The position numbers and the translations under genes were made by a program. From positions 1 through 64,000 of the forward strand of contig JARWMV010000252.1 of NCBI GenBank assembly GCA_030998015.1: a stretch of 64,000 nt of DNA, given 5' to 3'. Every line of letters starts with the position of its first letter. Position 1 is the first letter of the stretch. Shown one piece after another: positions 33,211-43,767 of the stretch. The notes under the pieces are model-generated. The model saw nothing but the letters and a program-made list of their open reading frames with translations. It searched no databases and was not told the origin of the DNA. This stretch comes from Ceratorhiza oryzae-sativae. Lineage: Eukaryota; Basidiomycota; Agaricomycetes; Cantharellales; Ceratobasidiaceae.

Positions 33211-36200
33211 TGGAGCAAATGTCTCAGAGGAATCAAATATGGACTTGGAGATTTATGCTGTAGATAACATCTCTCCTATAAATATATTTTTTGTCACATC
33301 TCCAGTCCAAACTGCTCCTGATAGTAAGAGTATAAATCGAATGAAGAAGATGTATGGCTGGGCTATGATTGATTCAGGTGCTTTGTCCTGTTTCATCCAC
33401 CCACACATAATATAACAATACAATATACCCATGTATCAAAAGAAAAACCCCAAAAAATTAAAAGTTATTGATGGTCATGAAATTAGTTCTGGACTTGTAA
33501 CTTTGGAATGTACTTTTATTTTTGAAATAGGTAGTCATAAGGAGCAGTTGGTTTGTAACGTAGCAGACATAGGTAGACATAGTTTAGTTCTAGGAATGTC
33601 ATGGCTCAAGTTACATAATCCTCACATAGATTGGCCTATTAAACATGTTGATTTTAATTCTGCCTTTTGTATTAAAAATTGTGTTCCTGCATCTAATGTA
33701 GTTTTTGGAAATATCAGTGGACATGTAGATTTGTTTGATACTGACCTTGGAGGTGCTGAGGTTTTCCAACCTCTTGAAGGCATCCCAAGGGACCCTGGAG
33801 GTGTCATGGCATCAAAACCACTTGAAGGCATCCCAGTTGAATTCCGAGACTATGTGGATGTCTTTGCTGACAACAATGTGGTGATGGAATTACCTCCCCA
33901 TTGGCCATATGATCTGGAGATAGTCCTCCAGGATCCCCAAAAACCAGTTAAAGGACCCATATATCCTCTACACCCTTCTGATGATGAAGAACTATGCTGG
34001 ATACTCAAAGAGCAACTTGACAAAGGACTCATTCGACCATCCAAGTCTCATTATTGCTCTCTGGTAATCTTTGTACCCAAAAAGAATGGCAAAAGGAGAA
34101 TGTGTGTTGACTACCATGCACTAAATGAAAATACAGTGAAAAACTCATACCCTATCCCACTAATTTCCACACTAGTAGAGAAACTTCGGGGTGCCAAAGT
34201 TTTCACTACCTTGGATTTGAAATGGGGTTATAACCTTGTTCGAATCAAGGAAGGTGACAAGTGGAAGACTGTGTTTAAAACAAAGTATGGCTTGTTCAAA
34301 TACCTGGTAATGCCATTTGGGCTATGCAATGCTCCTGCCACGTTCCAAAACTTCATGAATGAAATCTTCCAGGACATTTTGGACATCTATGTAATTGTAT
34401 ACTTAGACAATATCCTTATCTTTTCCAAGAACCCAGAAGATCATGCCAAGCATGTTGCAGAAGTACTGCGTCAATTAAAACTCCACCAGCTGTACTGTAA
34501 CTTGTCAAAATGCATGTTCAAAGCTCCAGAAGTGGAATATCTAGGTGTCCTTGCCAACAGTGAAGGAGTACAAGCTAACCTGGCAAAAATCATGGAAGCA
34601 GTGAATTGGGCAACACCAAAAACCATGAAAGGCATTCAGGAATTCCTAGGCTTTGTAAACTACTACCACAAATTCATTGAGGATTTCGCTGGAAGAGCAT
34701 ACCCACTCTACCAATTATTGCAAAAAGAAAATCCTTGGCGGTGGGGTCAAAATGAAGAAATCTCCTTTAACATTCTTAAATGAGCACTAGTCGAATCTCC
34801 TATCCTAATCCAGCCTGATGTAACAAAAGAGTTTACCCTGGAGTATGATGCTTCCAACTATGCCACTGGTGCAATCCTGAACCAGTTAGGCAAAGACAGC
34901 AAGCTCCACCCAGTAGCCTTCTGCTCCAAAACCCTGTCTCCCACTGAACGTAACTATGATATCCATGATAAGGAGTTACTAGCAATGATAAGGGCTTTTA
35001 AAGAGTGGTGTCACCTGTTAGAAGGATCAGAAATCCCTATCAAAGTCTTGTCGGATCATAAAAACTTAGAGTTTTTCCAGACAAAGAGGGACCTGAATTG
35101 ATGACAGGCAAGGTGGATGGGATTCTTAGCTGATTATAATTATAGGATCAAATACTGTTCAAGGGCACAAAATGGCAAAGCAGATATCCTCTCCTGTCGA
35201 GAAGACCTCTGGGAACAGGCACTTAAAGAGGGGGGTGAAATCCTGCCACTTATCAGCTCCAAGCTTTTCATTTTGGCAATTCTGACTGACCATTCCCTCA
35301 ATGACATGATAAGGGATGTGTTGCCAGATGATAAGTCCATATCCAAGATCCTGAAGTCCCTTGAGGAAAACATTCCAGTTAAAGGCTGGCATCTTGAAAA
35401 CAACTTGTTGTACTATCATGACCAAATCTACATACCAAGTGAGCTTGAAATCAGATGTGCAGTGATAGAAAGCTGGCATGACAATCCTGCAACAGGGCAC
35501 CCTGGGCACTTCTGAACCTTAGATCTTGTATCAAGGGATTACTATTGGTCAGGAATGAAAAAGTCCATTGTCAAATATGTCCAGGCATGCGACTTGTGCA
35601 TCTGCAACAAACATTCAAATCAGGCACCTCCAGGGTTACTCCAACCCATAGACCTACCCAATAAGCCCTGGGAGGAAATCACTTATGACCTGATTGTTCA
35701 ATTGCCAATGTCTGAAGGTTACAACACAATACTCACAGTGGTTGATTGTTTATCAAAGATGGTGCACTTTATACCAACTCACTCAAACACCACCGCAGTA
35801 GACGTTGCAAACCTATTTGTAAACTTTGTCTGGAAACTACACAGACTTCCCCAAAAAACAATCTCTGATCATGGTCCCAACTTCAATGCCAAATTCCTAC
35901 ACCAAGTATACAGTCACCTTGGTATAGAGCCACATTATTCCACAGCCTACCGACCACAGGTAGACGGTCAAAGTGAAAGACTCAACCAGTTCATTGAAAT
36001 CTATCTGCGTCATTACATAAACCATTGACAGACAGACTGGGTTGCTGCACTGCCACTTGGGGAATTTGCATATAATAATGGGAAACACGCTGGATCAAAA
36101 CATACTCTGTTCTTTGCCTGCTACAGTTACAATCCAGACTTCACAGTCGGAAATACCAAAGGAAGCAGTGTCCCTCAAGCCAACAAATATGCTGATTACC

Positions 36201-36706
36201 TCAAAACTATCCATGAAGAGGCCAAGGCTGCACTCACGATTGCAAACCACACTTACTTGGAATACTACAACTGGAAGCATTGTGAGGCAACCAAGATTGA
36301 AGTAGGCTCAAAGGTTTTCTTAGACAGATCAAATATCAAAACCACCCAACCATCCAAGAAATTGGACAATAGGCACTTTGGCCCCTACAAGGTCGTTGAG
36401 CAAATTGGGAAATATACTTTCAAATTGGATTTGCCCAAATCCATGAAAGTGTACCTGGTTTTCCATACTGCTCTTCTGTATCCTAAACCAGTGGATGATT
36501 ACCAAAGGGACCCCATTCCAGTACCCATGGTAGTAACCCCTGAGGGAGAGGAACAATATGAAGTCAAATGTATCCTGGACTCACACAAAGTTGGTTGGAG
36601 ACTCAAATATTATGTCAGTTGGAAAGGCTACAGTGCAGAAGAAAATAGTTGGGAACCCAAAGCCCATCTCAAGAATGCACTGGAAGCATTATCCAATTTC
36701 CACTGA
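33190..36706 (+). pseudogene. pol of retroelement A (PR-RT-RH-IN-chromodomain) with several stops
   Basis: Read in the -1 frame relative to gag. Aspartic protease: WAMIDSGALSCF (about 33360). [38 protein letters not shown], and [10 protein letters not shown] where YLDD is expected (about 34399-34428). RNase H: YDASNYATGAIL and SDHKNLEFF. Integrase: HPGHF ... CDLC zinc finger, ITYDLI, SDHGPNF and SERLNQ as D-D-E. C-terminal chromodomain: YEVKCILDSHK and YYVSWKGYSAEENSWEP (about 36555-36660). Stops: TAA 33413, TGA 34781, TGATGA 35099-35104, TGA 35513, TGA 36026. Nearly all TGAs sit where Arg (CGA) is expected. Confidence 0.88.
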
Positions 36707-36734
36707 GATCACCCCAACATGCTTGGGCCTTAAT

Positions 36735-36744
36735 GGGGGGGAAG
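36735..36744 (+). other. Polypurine tract
   Basis: A run of G followed by AAG directly before the 3' LTR; the expected plus-strand primer. Confidence 0.85.
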
Positions 36745-37262
36745 TGTCATGGCCTAGACCATGAGCACAATTTTATTATGATTTTTCTATATTTTATTAT
36801 TCTCATTTTTACTTTGTTTTGGACAAGTCCCATTTATTCAGATATATGCGTAGATTAATCACCCTGTCATGTGACATTGTTGTTGTTGACCCAAGTTGAT
36901 GTCTTCTGGAATATTCTTTAGTGATGTGGCATGACTCACTTCTTATTGGTCCTGGTATTGGATATGTACTGCCTCAGCCATGAATATATAAGGGAGAGTC
37001 TGAGAGCCTTAAGCCTCAGAACTCAACCTCCTGTTCTACCCTTCCTTGTTGTCTACCTGCCAGGCTCTGCCAGCAGTACCTTGCCCAGATCTCTTTAGAT
37101 CAAGTGCACCCTTACTAAACCTTGCATCTCATTGCACCAAACCCCTTCCTCACTGTGCGTCCCATCTTAGATGTTGCAGTTCGACCTTTGGCCTTCATGG
37201 CCCATAGGTCTGCCATCGCCTCATCAATGTTTGGCCTTAGTTGTGATGGTGTGGCCTTTACA
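36745..37262 (+). repeat. 3' LTR of retroelement A
   Basis: 518 bp, TGTCATGGCC to CCTTTACA; retains a few CG dinucleotides (for example in TTCGACC near 37180) that read TG in the 5' LTR. Confidence 0.92.
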
Positions 37263-37267
37263 GTGAG
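37263..37267. repeat. Right target-site duplication GTGAG
   Basis: Identical to 30952-30956. Confidence 0.9.
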
Positions 37268-37636
37268 GACACCCACCCTTTGATTTGCAGAGGTCTGGGC
37301 AATACCTAGCACATATTTTTGTAATAGATGCAGATGAAATTGTCAGTCTAGCTCAAATTTGAGAATGTTTATGCCCAGAATCAAGTAGTGAAAGCACAGA
37401 GTTGATTCAATCCTGAGTGAGTGGAGGGGGCATGCCTAGATGACTGGTTTGTTATCGATCTCAAGGCTATATGTGCTATATATGCTATACATAGGCTGCC
37501 AAAAACACTGCAGATCACAAGACTGAGTAGTTTCAAACACATAGGGAAAACATGCAGATTATGAAACTGGGGACAAAACTGCTCACATGTACCTTCTGTT
37601 TTGTCTTAAGGTTATCTCTGAGACCACATGATGAAA

Positions 37637-37780
37637 CATGTTACATATATATTCATTTTGTAGCTCAGATGTATAGCTATTGAACAGTACTAAATACATG
37701 CAGTCGCATGTGCTGAGTCTCAAGCTATTAGTGTTCAAAGTCAGAACTTTGATCATGGTGAGCAGTTTTGTCCTGAACTG
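37637..37780 (-). repeat. Right terminal inverted repeat of the Tc1/mariner element
   Basis: Mirror of 29863-30003. Outermost bases CCTGAACTG are followed by the TA target duplicate at 37781-37782. Confidence 0.85.
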
Positions 37781-37782
37781 TA

Positions 37783-38758
37783 ATGGGTTTGCATCACTTG
37801 TTTTCTAATTAGTCTGAAGGATCCCCTAACTTTTATTCCAAATTCTATTCCACAGCTTTACATAGCACTGAAAAATACATGACCTTGTACAACTCAAGGT
37901 ACTAGCTGTCCTGGTTAGGTGTTTGCCTGATTATGGATGCAGAGTGTGACAGCCAAGCTTGGCATATGCACTGACTGGCTGGGAGTGTCCAACATGCTAT
38001 ATGCAGGCCACCCAGAGTGCAACCATAGGGATCACCCCCAAAAGATGGGGACCATAGGAGGGAGGCCTAGACTCCACCATAGATATATACTTTCAACACA
38101 GTTATTTTATGTATAAGTGAAATTACGGGGAGACTGAGGACTCTTAGGATCCAGGCGCAAGTGTGGACATTTGTGCATCTCGTCGTCGGCCTCTGCTTCC
38201 CGCACACAGTTAAGCCTCTTGATTTGAAACCTATGGTTTTGAAAGGCCACTAATTTTGACGTTTTCGATGTGGGGGAGACCGCGGATGGGATGCGGGGAC
38301 TGAATTGAATCTAAGCCCGCCGTAGGTTCATAAAGGTGGTCATGAATACCCCGGCATGACCACGGCGCTATCTTTGCTAATACACTTCTTACCCACGTCG
38401 CTTTAGACGAAGATGTTTTAATGTATTAGATGCACAAAGCGGTCGCTTACATCCCCGATAAGCGGAGAAAGCGATGTCCTGAAACACGTATCTTCCGCTC
38501 AGAAAAAGAAGGCTCTTCATGCTGCAAAGGCCATTTAGGCAGAGAAACATGAGTTGCATGGCCCTCGATGAGATGATGCAGCAGTTCCGGTGAAAATGGA
38601 TGGCTCCAGTGGCATTTGAGGAAATTGAACGACATATAACTCCCATTCATGCGAAAGAAAACGAGGCACCAGCAATCTATTAGTCCACTAGATTCTACTA
38701 CATAAATAGCTCTAGAGGGCGACCAGCTGTGGCATAACTATTGGCGCTAGGCGACCAC
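37783..38758. other. Spacer behind the Tc1/mariner element, no gene
   Basis: No supported ORF. Minus-strand ORFs at 38389-38650 overlap each other in two frames and have no domain. Confidence 0.45.
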
Positions 38759-39491
38759 TCAAAGGCCAACCGCGGCAAAGACACCAGCCAACACGCTGAG
38801 GTGGAGCTTGATGAAGACACGGACATCCAAATCCACAATACTGAAATAAGATGCATTAGAGTGCAACCATGGGAGCAAACGTAGAGTGTAACTCACGCCT
38901 TGAGGACAAGGGCTATAACGGCGCCGAGGCAGATATCGAGCTTGACGAGCAAGAGCTGAATGCACGCCTGGAGCTCAACAAAGAGTCCAATGACAACAGC
39001 AATTCCGAACTTGGCAGCAAGCTGAATGCATGCCTTGACAATAACCTGAAAAATCGGTTCAGCCGATGAATCCTCAAATGATTTTCTGGACAAGCTTACG
39101 GTGATGACCACGGCAACCGAGGCGCAGATTTCTGCCTTGACAGAGACATCAACGTTGGCAATAACCCCAAGGTCAACGATGGCGGCAACACAAGCCCGGA
39201 TCAGGATAACCAGAGCGCCGATCGCAACCTTCACGTCAGCGAGAACAGTCGCAGCCACTACATTGGCTGGGTTAGTTCAAGACAGGGATATATATATATC
39301 AATCATTACTCACGGATGACGTCAACTTGCGCCTGGACGTCGACGCACAGCTTAGCTAGAAGTGAGACGAGAACGTCGACCGCCCCATCTCGTGACTCAA
39401 GGTCCTTATTCTGGGTAGGACGAGCAGAGACCAGGAAGCTCAAAGAGAGCAAGAAGAAACCAATCATGGCAATGCGGCTAAAGGCAGACAT
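38759..39491 (-). CDS. Small secreted hydrophobic protein, unknown function
   Basis: Minus-strand exons 39491-39314, 39257-38897 and 38840-38759 sum to 207 codons (206 aa). A signal peptide is clear: MSAFSRIAMIGFFLLSLSFLVSA, followed by RPTQNKDLESRDG. The mature part is rich in Val, Ala, Ile and Leu with regularly placed single Cys residues (KLCVDV, IRACVAA, EICASVAV, KACIQLA, LQACIQLL, LDICLGA), about one per 15-25 residues. That spacing suggests an amphipathic helical bundle. It is not a hydrophobin: the paired-Cys hydrophobin pattern is missing. Secreted effector- or surface-type protein is an inference from the signal peptide alone. Confidence 0.72.
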
Positions 39492-41401
39492 AGTGGGAGG
39501 TTTGTTAGGGTGTAGGAAGAGAATGTGGTGTGTATACAAAGGAGTGTGACTGTAGCTGAAGAGGGCTGCGAGACGATGGAGAGTAGGACAAGTCTTGGTC
39601 CTATTTTATACTTCTTTGGACGGCCAAGTGGCGCATTCGAACGCCTAGTGAGGATATCCGAAGCCTTCTTTGCTCCCTTCACATCAAATTCTGGCTTTGA
39701 ACTGAAAACGAAGAGAAGATCCACACGTAAGCAATTTGGAAGACGTTGAAATTACACAAGATCTGGTCCGAGTCTCGGGTTCATCCCATTGAGTGGCGCT
39801 CGTAGGCTGTCGCGTTTCCGGCTATATCACAGCTCGAGAAGTCTCGAGCCCAGGCGTCGATTACGCTAGCGCGCTCACTGGACGCCGCAACGCATGCTTC
39901 ACATAGGGCTGGCGATCCACTAGCCGTCAGCCTGGGCTGTGTGATTTCTGCTAAAAAACGATAGTTCCACCGGCTGTAACGACAACAGGAGGGTGAGGAT
40001 GCTTTTATAGTTGGCGCATACATGTCACACGGTTTTTGCTACGCCGTATTCAACGATTGGGAAGTTTTTGCGAACAGGCAATTCGCCTTCCTCGCTGATG
40101 CCGGAATAATATAACCCTGCTCATCCCCCTCACTCATTTCGTATTAATTTAAGGGTTTCGCAGTGTACGAGGGAGAATCAAAACACAGTTTCTACTGGCG
40201 TCCAAGGGCAAGCCCAAATTCTTCAATTCGTCTGAAATGCTATGGGTATTCCGAGTTTCAAACTGCTTATCTCAATGCATCGGCAGCCGGAGTGCGCTCC
40301 CCATATGACCCGGGATCAGATTTTGTAAAAACGACCGATTTATTTCAGTATTATGATGAGCTGAACGTGGTCTTTCACGAGCCCTAGTCAGTTTTATGTT
40401 CGTGATGATCACATTCCAACCTTCTGACAAAGGCCCCTATTAACTTAGTCGATAAACCTACATTTTATGGTCACAGCTCCATTATTTATACAAGCAGATA
40501 GAATTAATATTCTCAATATTAATGTCCAATATGGCGAGGCTATGTGGCCCAAACATCATCCCTCAGGATCGCGGCTGGGGTCAGGCTCAGCGCTTGAGAT
40601 GGCCTTGATTACAAATCTGCAGTTGGAATCGGTCATTGTCGTTCTCACAATTCAAGGAGGTTTACCACGTTGTTCCAATCACCACCATGGCCAGGGAATC
40701 TAGCTTTGAAAATTACAGTTAGTACCTGATAACAACTATATGTGTACTTGTTCTATTAAACTGGGCTTGACGCAAGTCAGGCCTCCCGCACTCATACAAG
40801 CTTTGTTACAGCGCATGGAAGTTCATTCAAACTTACGCCTAAATTTTTGCTTCTTGAGGGGTTGACCAGCCTCATCAAGACATCACACAAACATAGCCAT
40901 GGTTCGATACGCCCTTACGCGACCCGGCCGGGTTAAAGTTTCGAATAGTGGTGCGCTGGCGTTAAGCCAATAGTGGCCAGGATGGGCATTTATTCCGGCG
41001 TATCCCGGGTCAGCACTTCGAGCGTCGAGTAACAGTAGCAGGGATCTTCCCCTAATTTGTTGCGCGAAAGTGTTCGAGGGGTACTAGCTTGGTGGGTATT
41101 GGGCAGTGCTATTCCAATGCAGTCGGTAAGAGAAGTGAGTAGGATTAAAAATACGGAAGTGATTTGTGCGTGAAGATGTACAGTACGAGTACAGTTCGAA
41201 TGTATTGCTGAAGCGCAAAACAAGTAGATTACGAAAGCAAAACAAATCCAAATCCAACTCACATTATGAACGCTGCGTAATTAGCTCAAATAAACTAGGG
41301 GTATTCCTTCAGATTAGGAAGTTTTCAACCTCCGGCTCACAATTTCCCACCCACAGGCCATCCTATAGAGATCCAGCGGATCTAACCTTCTGAAGTGTGA
41401 T
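39492..41401. other. Intergenic, no firm gene
   Basis: A minus-strand ORF (39781-40023, with CEACVAASSERASVIDAW) and a plus-strand ORF (40163-40387, with YDPGSDFVKTTDLFQYYDEL) look protein-like but have no recognisable family or linked exons. They may be relics. No repeats seen. Confidence 0.4.
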
Positions 41402-42692
41402 TTACCAACTCCCCGCGACCCTCATGCCACCAACAAACCCAATCTCCCGCCAGGTCTCTGCTTCTTCTCCCAGTGCAGTGGCCCGGGTCCCCATGCCATA
41501 AAACCCGATACGACCAAGCAAGCTGCTGGCGGCGGTGTTACCTCCGGGAACAAAAAGTACTGCGGACTTGTTGCGCGCAAACACGCTGCCACCGTAAGTA
41601 GCCTGTTAGCGCATATGCTATGCGAGATGGCTGAGTGGCTTACTCGTTGCAGACTCTGCCCACCAGTCGTTCGGCGAACCGGTGTCCCCGAAAGCGTGGT
41701 ACTGTATAGATTGTTGAAAGCGCGGCAACTGCAGGTGTATGCCGCGTGAGTGCAGCGATAGCGGCAACCTCGTAGTATTCAACTCGAGTCGAAGTGGTGT
41801 CTAGCACAGGGTATTCGTATATCCACAGCTGGCTACGTTGGATCATTTGATCTACTCTTGAACGAGCAAATTCATATGAAACAGGATGGTGGACCTGGAT
41901 TGAGAGCTAAGGTAAGCCGCTGGGCATGTGATGGGGTGACAGGCGTACCATCTCTTTCTCGAACTCATAATAAATGCGTGAGAGATGTCCTTTGTGACGA
42001 GCATCAGCTAAGCCAATGAGATGCCCTTCGGGTAAAGGCTTTACGCCCGCGAAGGTCGCGACTGTGCAATACGTTGAGAAAACGTTGCATTGACTCTCGG
42101 GAGCGCGCTGTGCTCCAGTGTATGCGCTCCAAGCTTCAGCCATGCTCTCTGCTATGGGAAAGAGCGCAAATATGCGCGACATACGTGCAACTGGCATGCA
42201 TTTCGCCAACTGCTGTACGAGTGGGGCAACACGGGGATCAAGAAAGTTGCGGGTCAGTGTCATGGGCGAATGTGGGGTAAATATGAACACGGGGTCAGAG
42301 TTGAAAACCGCGAGGGCCAGGTCAAGTGTAGGCGGTCGTAAGGCACCAAGGTTGGGTGCGGCGGCACGGGAAGTTGATGTGACGGGAGTTTGTACTGTCC
42401 ATACAGTGACCCAAAAGTCGCGACCGACCTCAGAGCCGGGCTGAGTCCCACTCCAACGACGCGCCCACCAAGCTTTAGAACGTTCGTGTGGAGTACGCCC
42501 AACGGTCGCAGCAGAAGCCCCAAGGCCAATGTGAACGCCTTCCCATGTAGATCTAGCAAGTGCGTGTGCCAGTATCAAGTTAGATCGACGTTCTTGTTCG
42601 ACTAGGATATATTCGGTGGCTTCAAGAAAGTCTGCCGCAGTCGTGTGGATGCAGACTTGAGAGGTTGGCGCAAGGTTACCAAGCGAAGGCAT
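41402..42692 (-). CDS. GNAT-family N-acetyltransferase
   Basis: Predicted acetyl-CoA dependent N-acetyltransferase; substrate unknown. Minus-strand exons 42692-41949, 41906-41644 and 41585-41402 sum to 397 codons. The acetyl-CoA loop (motif A) reads IYTVPRFRGHRFAERLV near 41660-41710, with the preceding strand VAAIAAL. Motif B follows after the second intron as VLFVPGGNTAASSLLGRIGF, ending with YGMGTR. This layout matches fungal proteins in which a poorly conserved domain of about 220 residues precedes a short GNAT core. The second splice acceptor (GGTGGCAG) is weak, but it is the only one that keeps motif B in frame. No signal peptide. Confidence 0.8.
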
Positions 42693-43767
42693 GATAGCTA
42701 TGGGAGGTGGCTCGCATCAATCGAGGGACAGCATATATACGTTTGGTTGGGGCGCGCTTCGGAAGGTGAAACCCGCCTCAGATCGGAGCGACTGCGCTGA
42801 GGTTACCACAACGCAATGCCCAAACGACGAACGGTGGACCAGCTTCAACCCGGCCTTTGCAAAGTAGCGGATTAATCACCCTAGTCATTGGGATAATATG
42901 ACTCGATATACTGGATCAAATGCAAAAGGGGGACGCTAAGAGCAAGGGTGGCTTGAAATGGTAAACGCGGGGTGGAGCGAAGTCTCCATGGTCACTATAA
43001 TAATCATGGCGGCTAAAAGACCGAGAAAGCTTGTTTTCAGCGGTGTCGGTGCGCGGTTCGCCAGGCCACAGTTGTGAGCGGGCGATAGCCGAGCGTAGCA
43101 ACAAGATGAGGAGCAGGTTTCCTTCTGAAATGAATAGACGGGGGTCGATCAGCCACAGCCTAGGTAGTTGAAGTTCGGGCTGTGCGAATTTCGGGCAGGC
43201 TTCATAGTGAGCAGATGAACAAGCGTGCTTTGACGAGCACAGCCAGCTACAACATTGTTTGGTCACGGATCGGAGCTTTTATGTTTCAGCCCAAGTCGAC
43301 ATGGTGTGACCCAGAGCTCCCAGGCTTCAATGGCGGGTAGTTTTCCGTAATAAGAGGAGTGGATGAGACGAAGACATCTAGGATACAGTACTAAACGGAT
43401 AGGGGTTCCCATCGGTTGCGGCTAAGCGGTGTCGGGGCTATGGCGTGAATTTTGGCCCACAATGGCTAATATCTTGGTGGGGGCCGAGGCAAATCGAGGT
43501 CTCCGAGAGCACTGATGACATATCCAATGAACGATATTATTAGCAGGGGCCGCTCCGACCACGGACCCAGGGGTTGTGATGGTTGTCTTTCCCATGGAAA
43601 TTTGTCACACGTTCTCCTTCACAACTACCGCCCAGCGCTATGCCCCCCTTTGTTTTCACCTACCACGAGCTAACCGGCTGATCTACCATGTAAGGCCAGT
43701 CAACTCGAACACCAGGGGGAAAGCTACCTGATTCCACAGTGCAAACCCAACTTCTGGCCGAGCCAGT
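42693..43767. other. Shared upstream region of the GNAT and kinase genes
   Basis: About 1.1 kb between divergent starts. The minus-strand ORF at 42916-43266 has no domain. No TATA box was assigned with confidence. Confidence 0.45.

Larger units (their letters stand above)
30957..37262 (+). mobile_element. Ty3/gypsy chromovirus-type LTR retroelement, copy A (full length, decayed)
   Basis: 6.3 kb element with two LTRs (TGTCATGG ... TTTACA), a self-type primer-binding site, gag, pol in the order protease, RT, RNase H, integrase, chromodomain, a polypurine tract and a 5-bp target duplication. The order and the chromodomain place it in the chromovirus clade near Tf1/sushi-like elements. Several in-frame stops and a gag frameshift make it non-autonomous. 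Confidence 0.93.
30103..37310 (-). pseudogene. Tc1-like DD34E transposase interrupted by an LTR retroelement
   Basis: The minus-strand frame is open from 30956 down to the stop at 30103 and carries the catalytic triad: Asp in LWSDEKKI, Asp in FQQDNTSSHKA and Glu in NSPDLNPIENLWAELK, with 34 residues between the last two. The N-terminal part continues on the far side of the retroelement at 37268 to about 37310 (reads YCPDLCKSKGGCPHKLN across the junction). So the gene was broken by the insertion at codon level near the HTH region. HTPQQICDWIAFAKAH is the usual linker to the DDE domain. The catalytic half itself has no internal stop. Confidence 0.88.
29863..37780 (-). mobile_element. Tc1/mariner DNA transposon split by an LTR retroelement
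   Basis: The ends are near-perfect inverted repeats starting CAGTTCAGGACAAAAC, flanked by TA on both sides (29861-29862 and 37781-37782), the Tc1/mariner target duplication. Inside lies a DD34E transposase on the minus strand. Removing the retroelement at 30957-37262 and one copy of its GTGAG duplication leaves about 1.6 kb, the usual size for this superfamily. Confidence 0.9.

Noticed and set aside
34410..34425. YLDN as a new functional RT active site
   Set aside because: The Asn codon is the product of a CpG change at the GAC-GAY junction in an element full of similar changes, so decay is the simpler reading.
38759..39491. Hydrophobin
   Set aside because: Lacks the eight-Cys pattern with two adjacent Cys pairs.
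39781..40387. Two protein-like ORFs as genes
   Set aside because: No start context, partner exon or known domain; kept only as a note in the intergenic entry.
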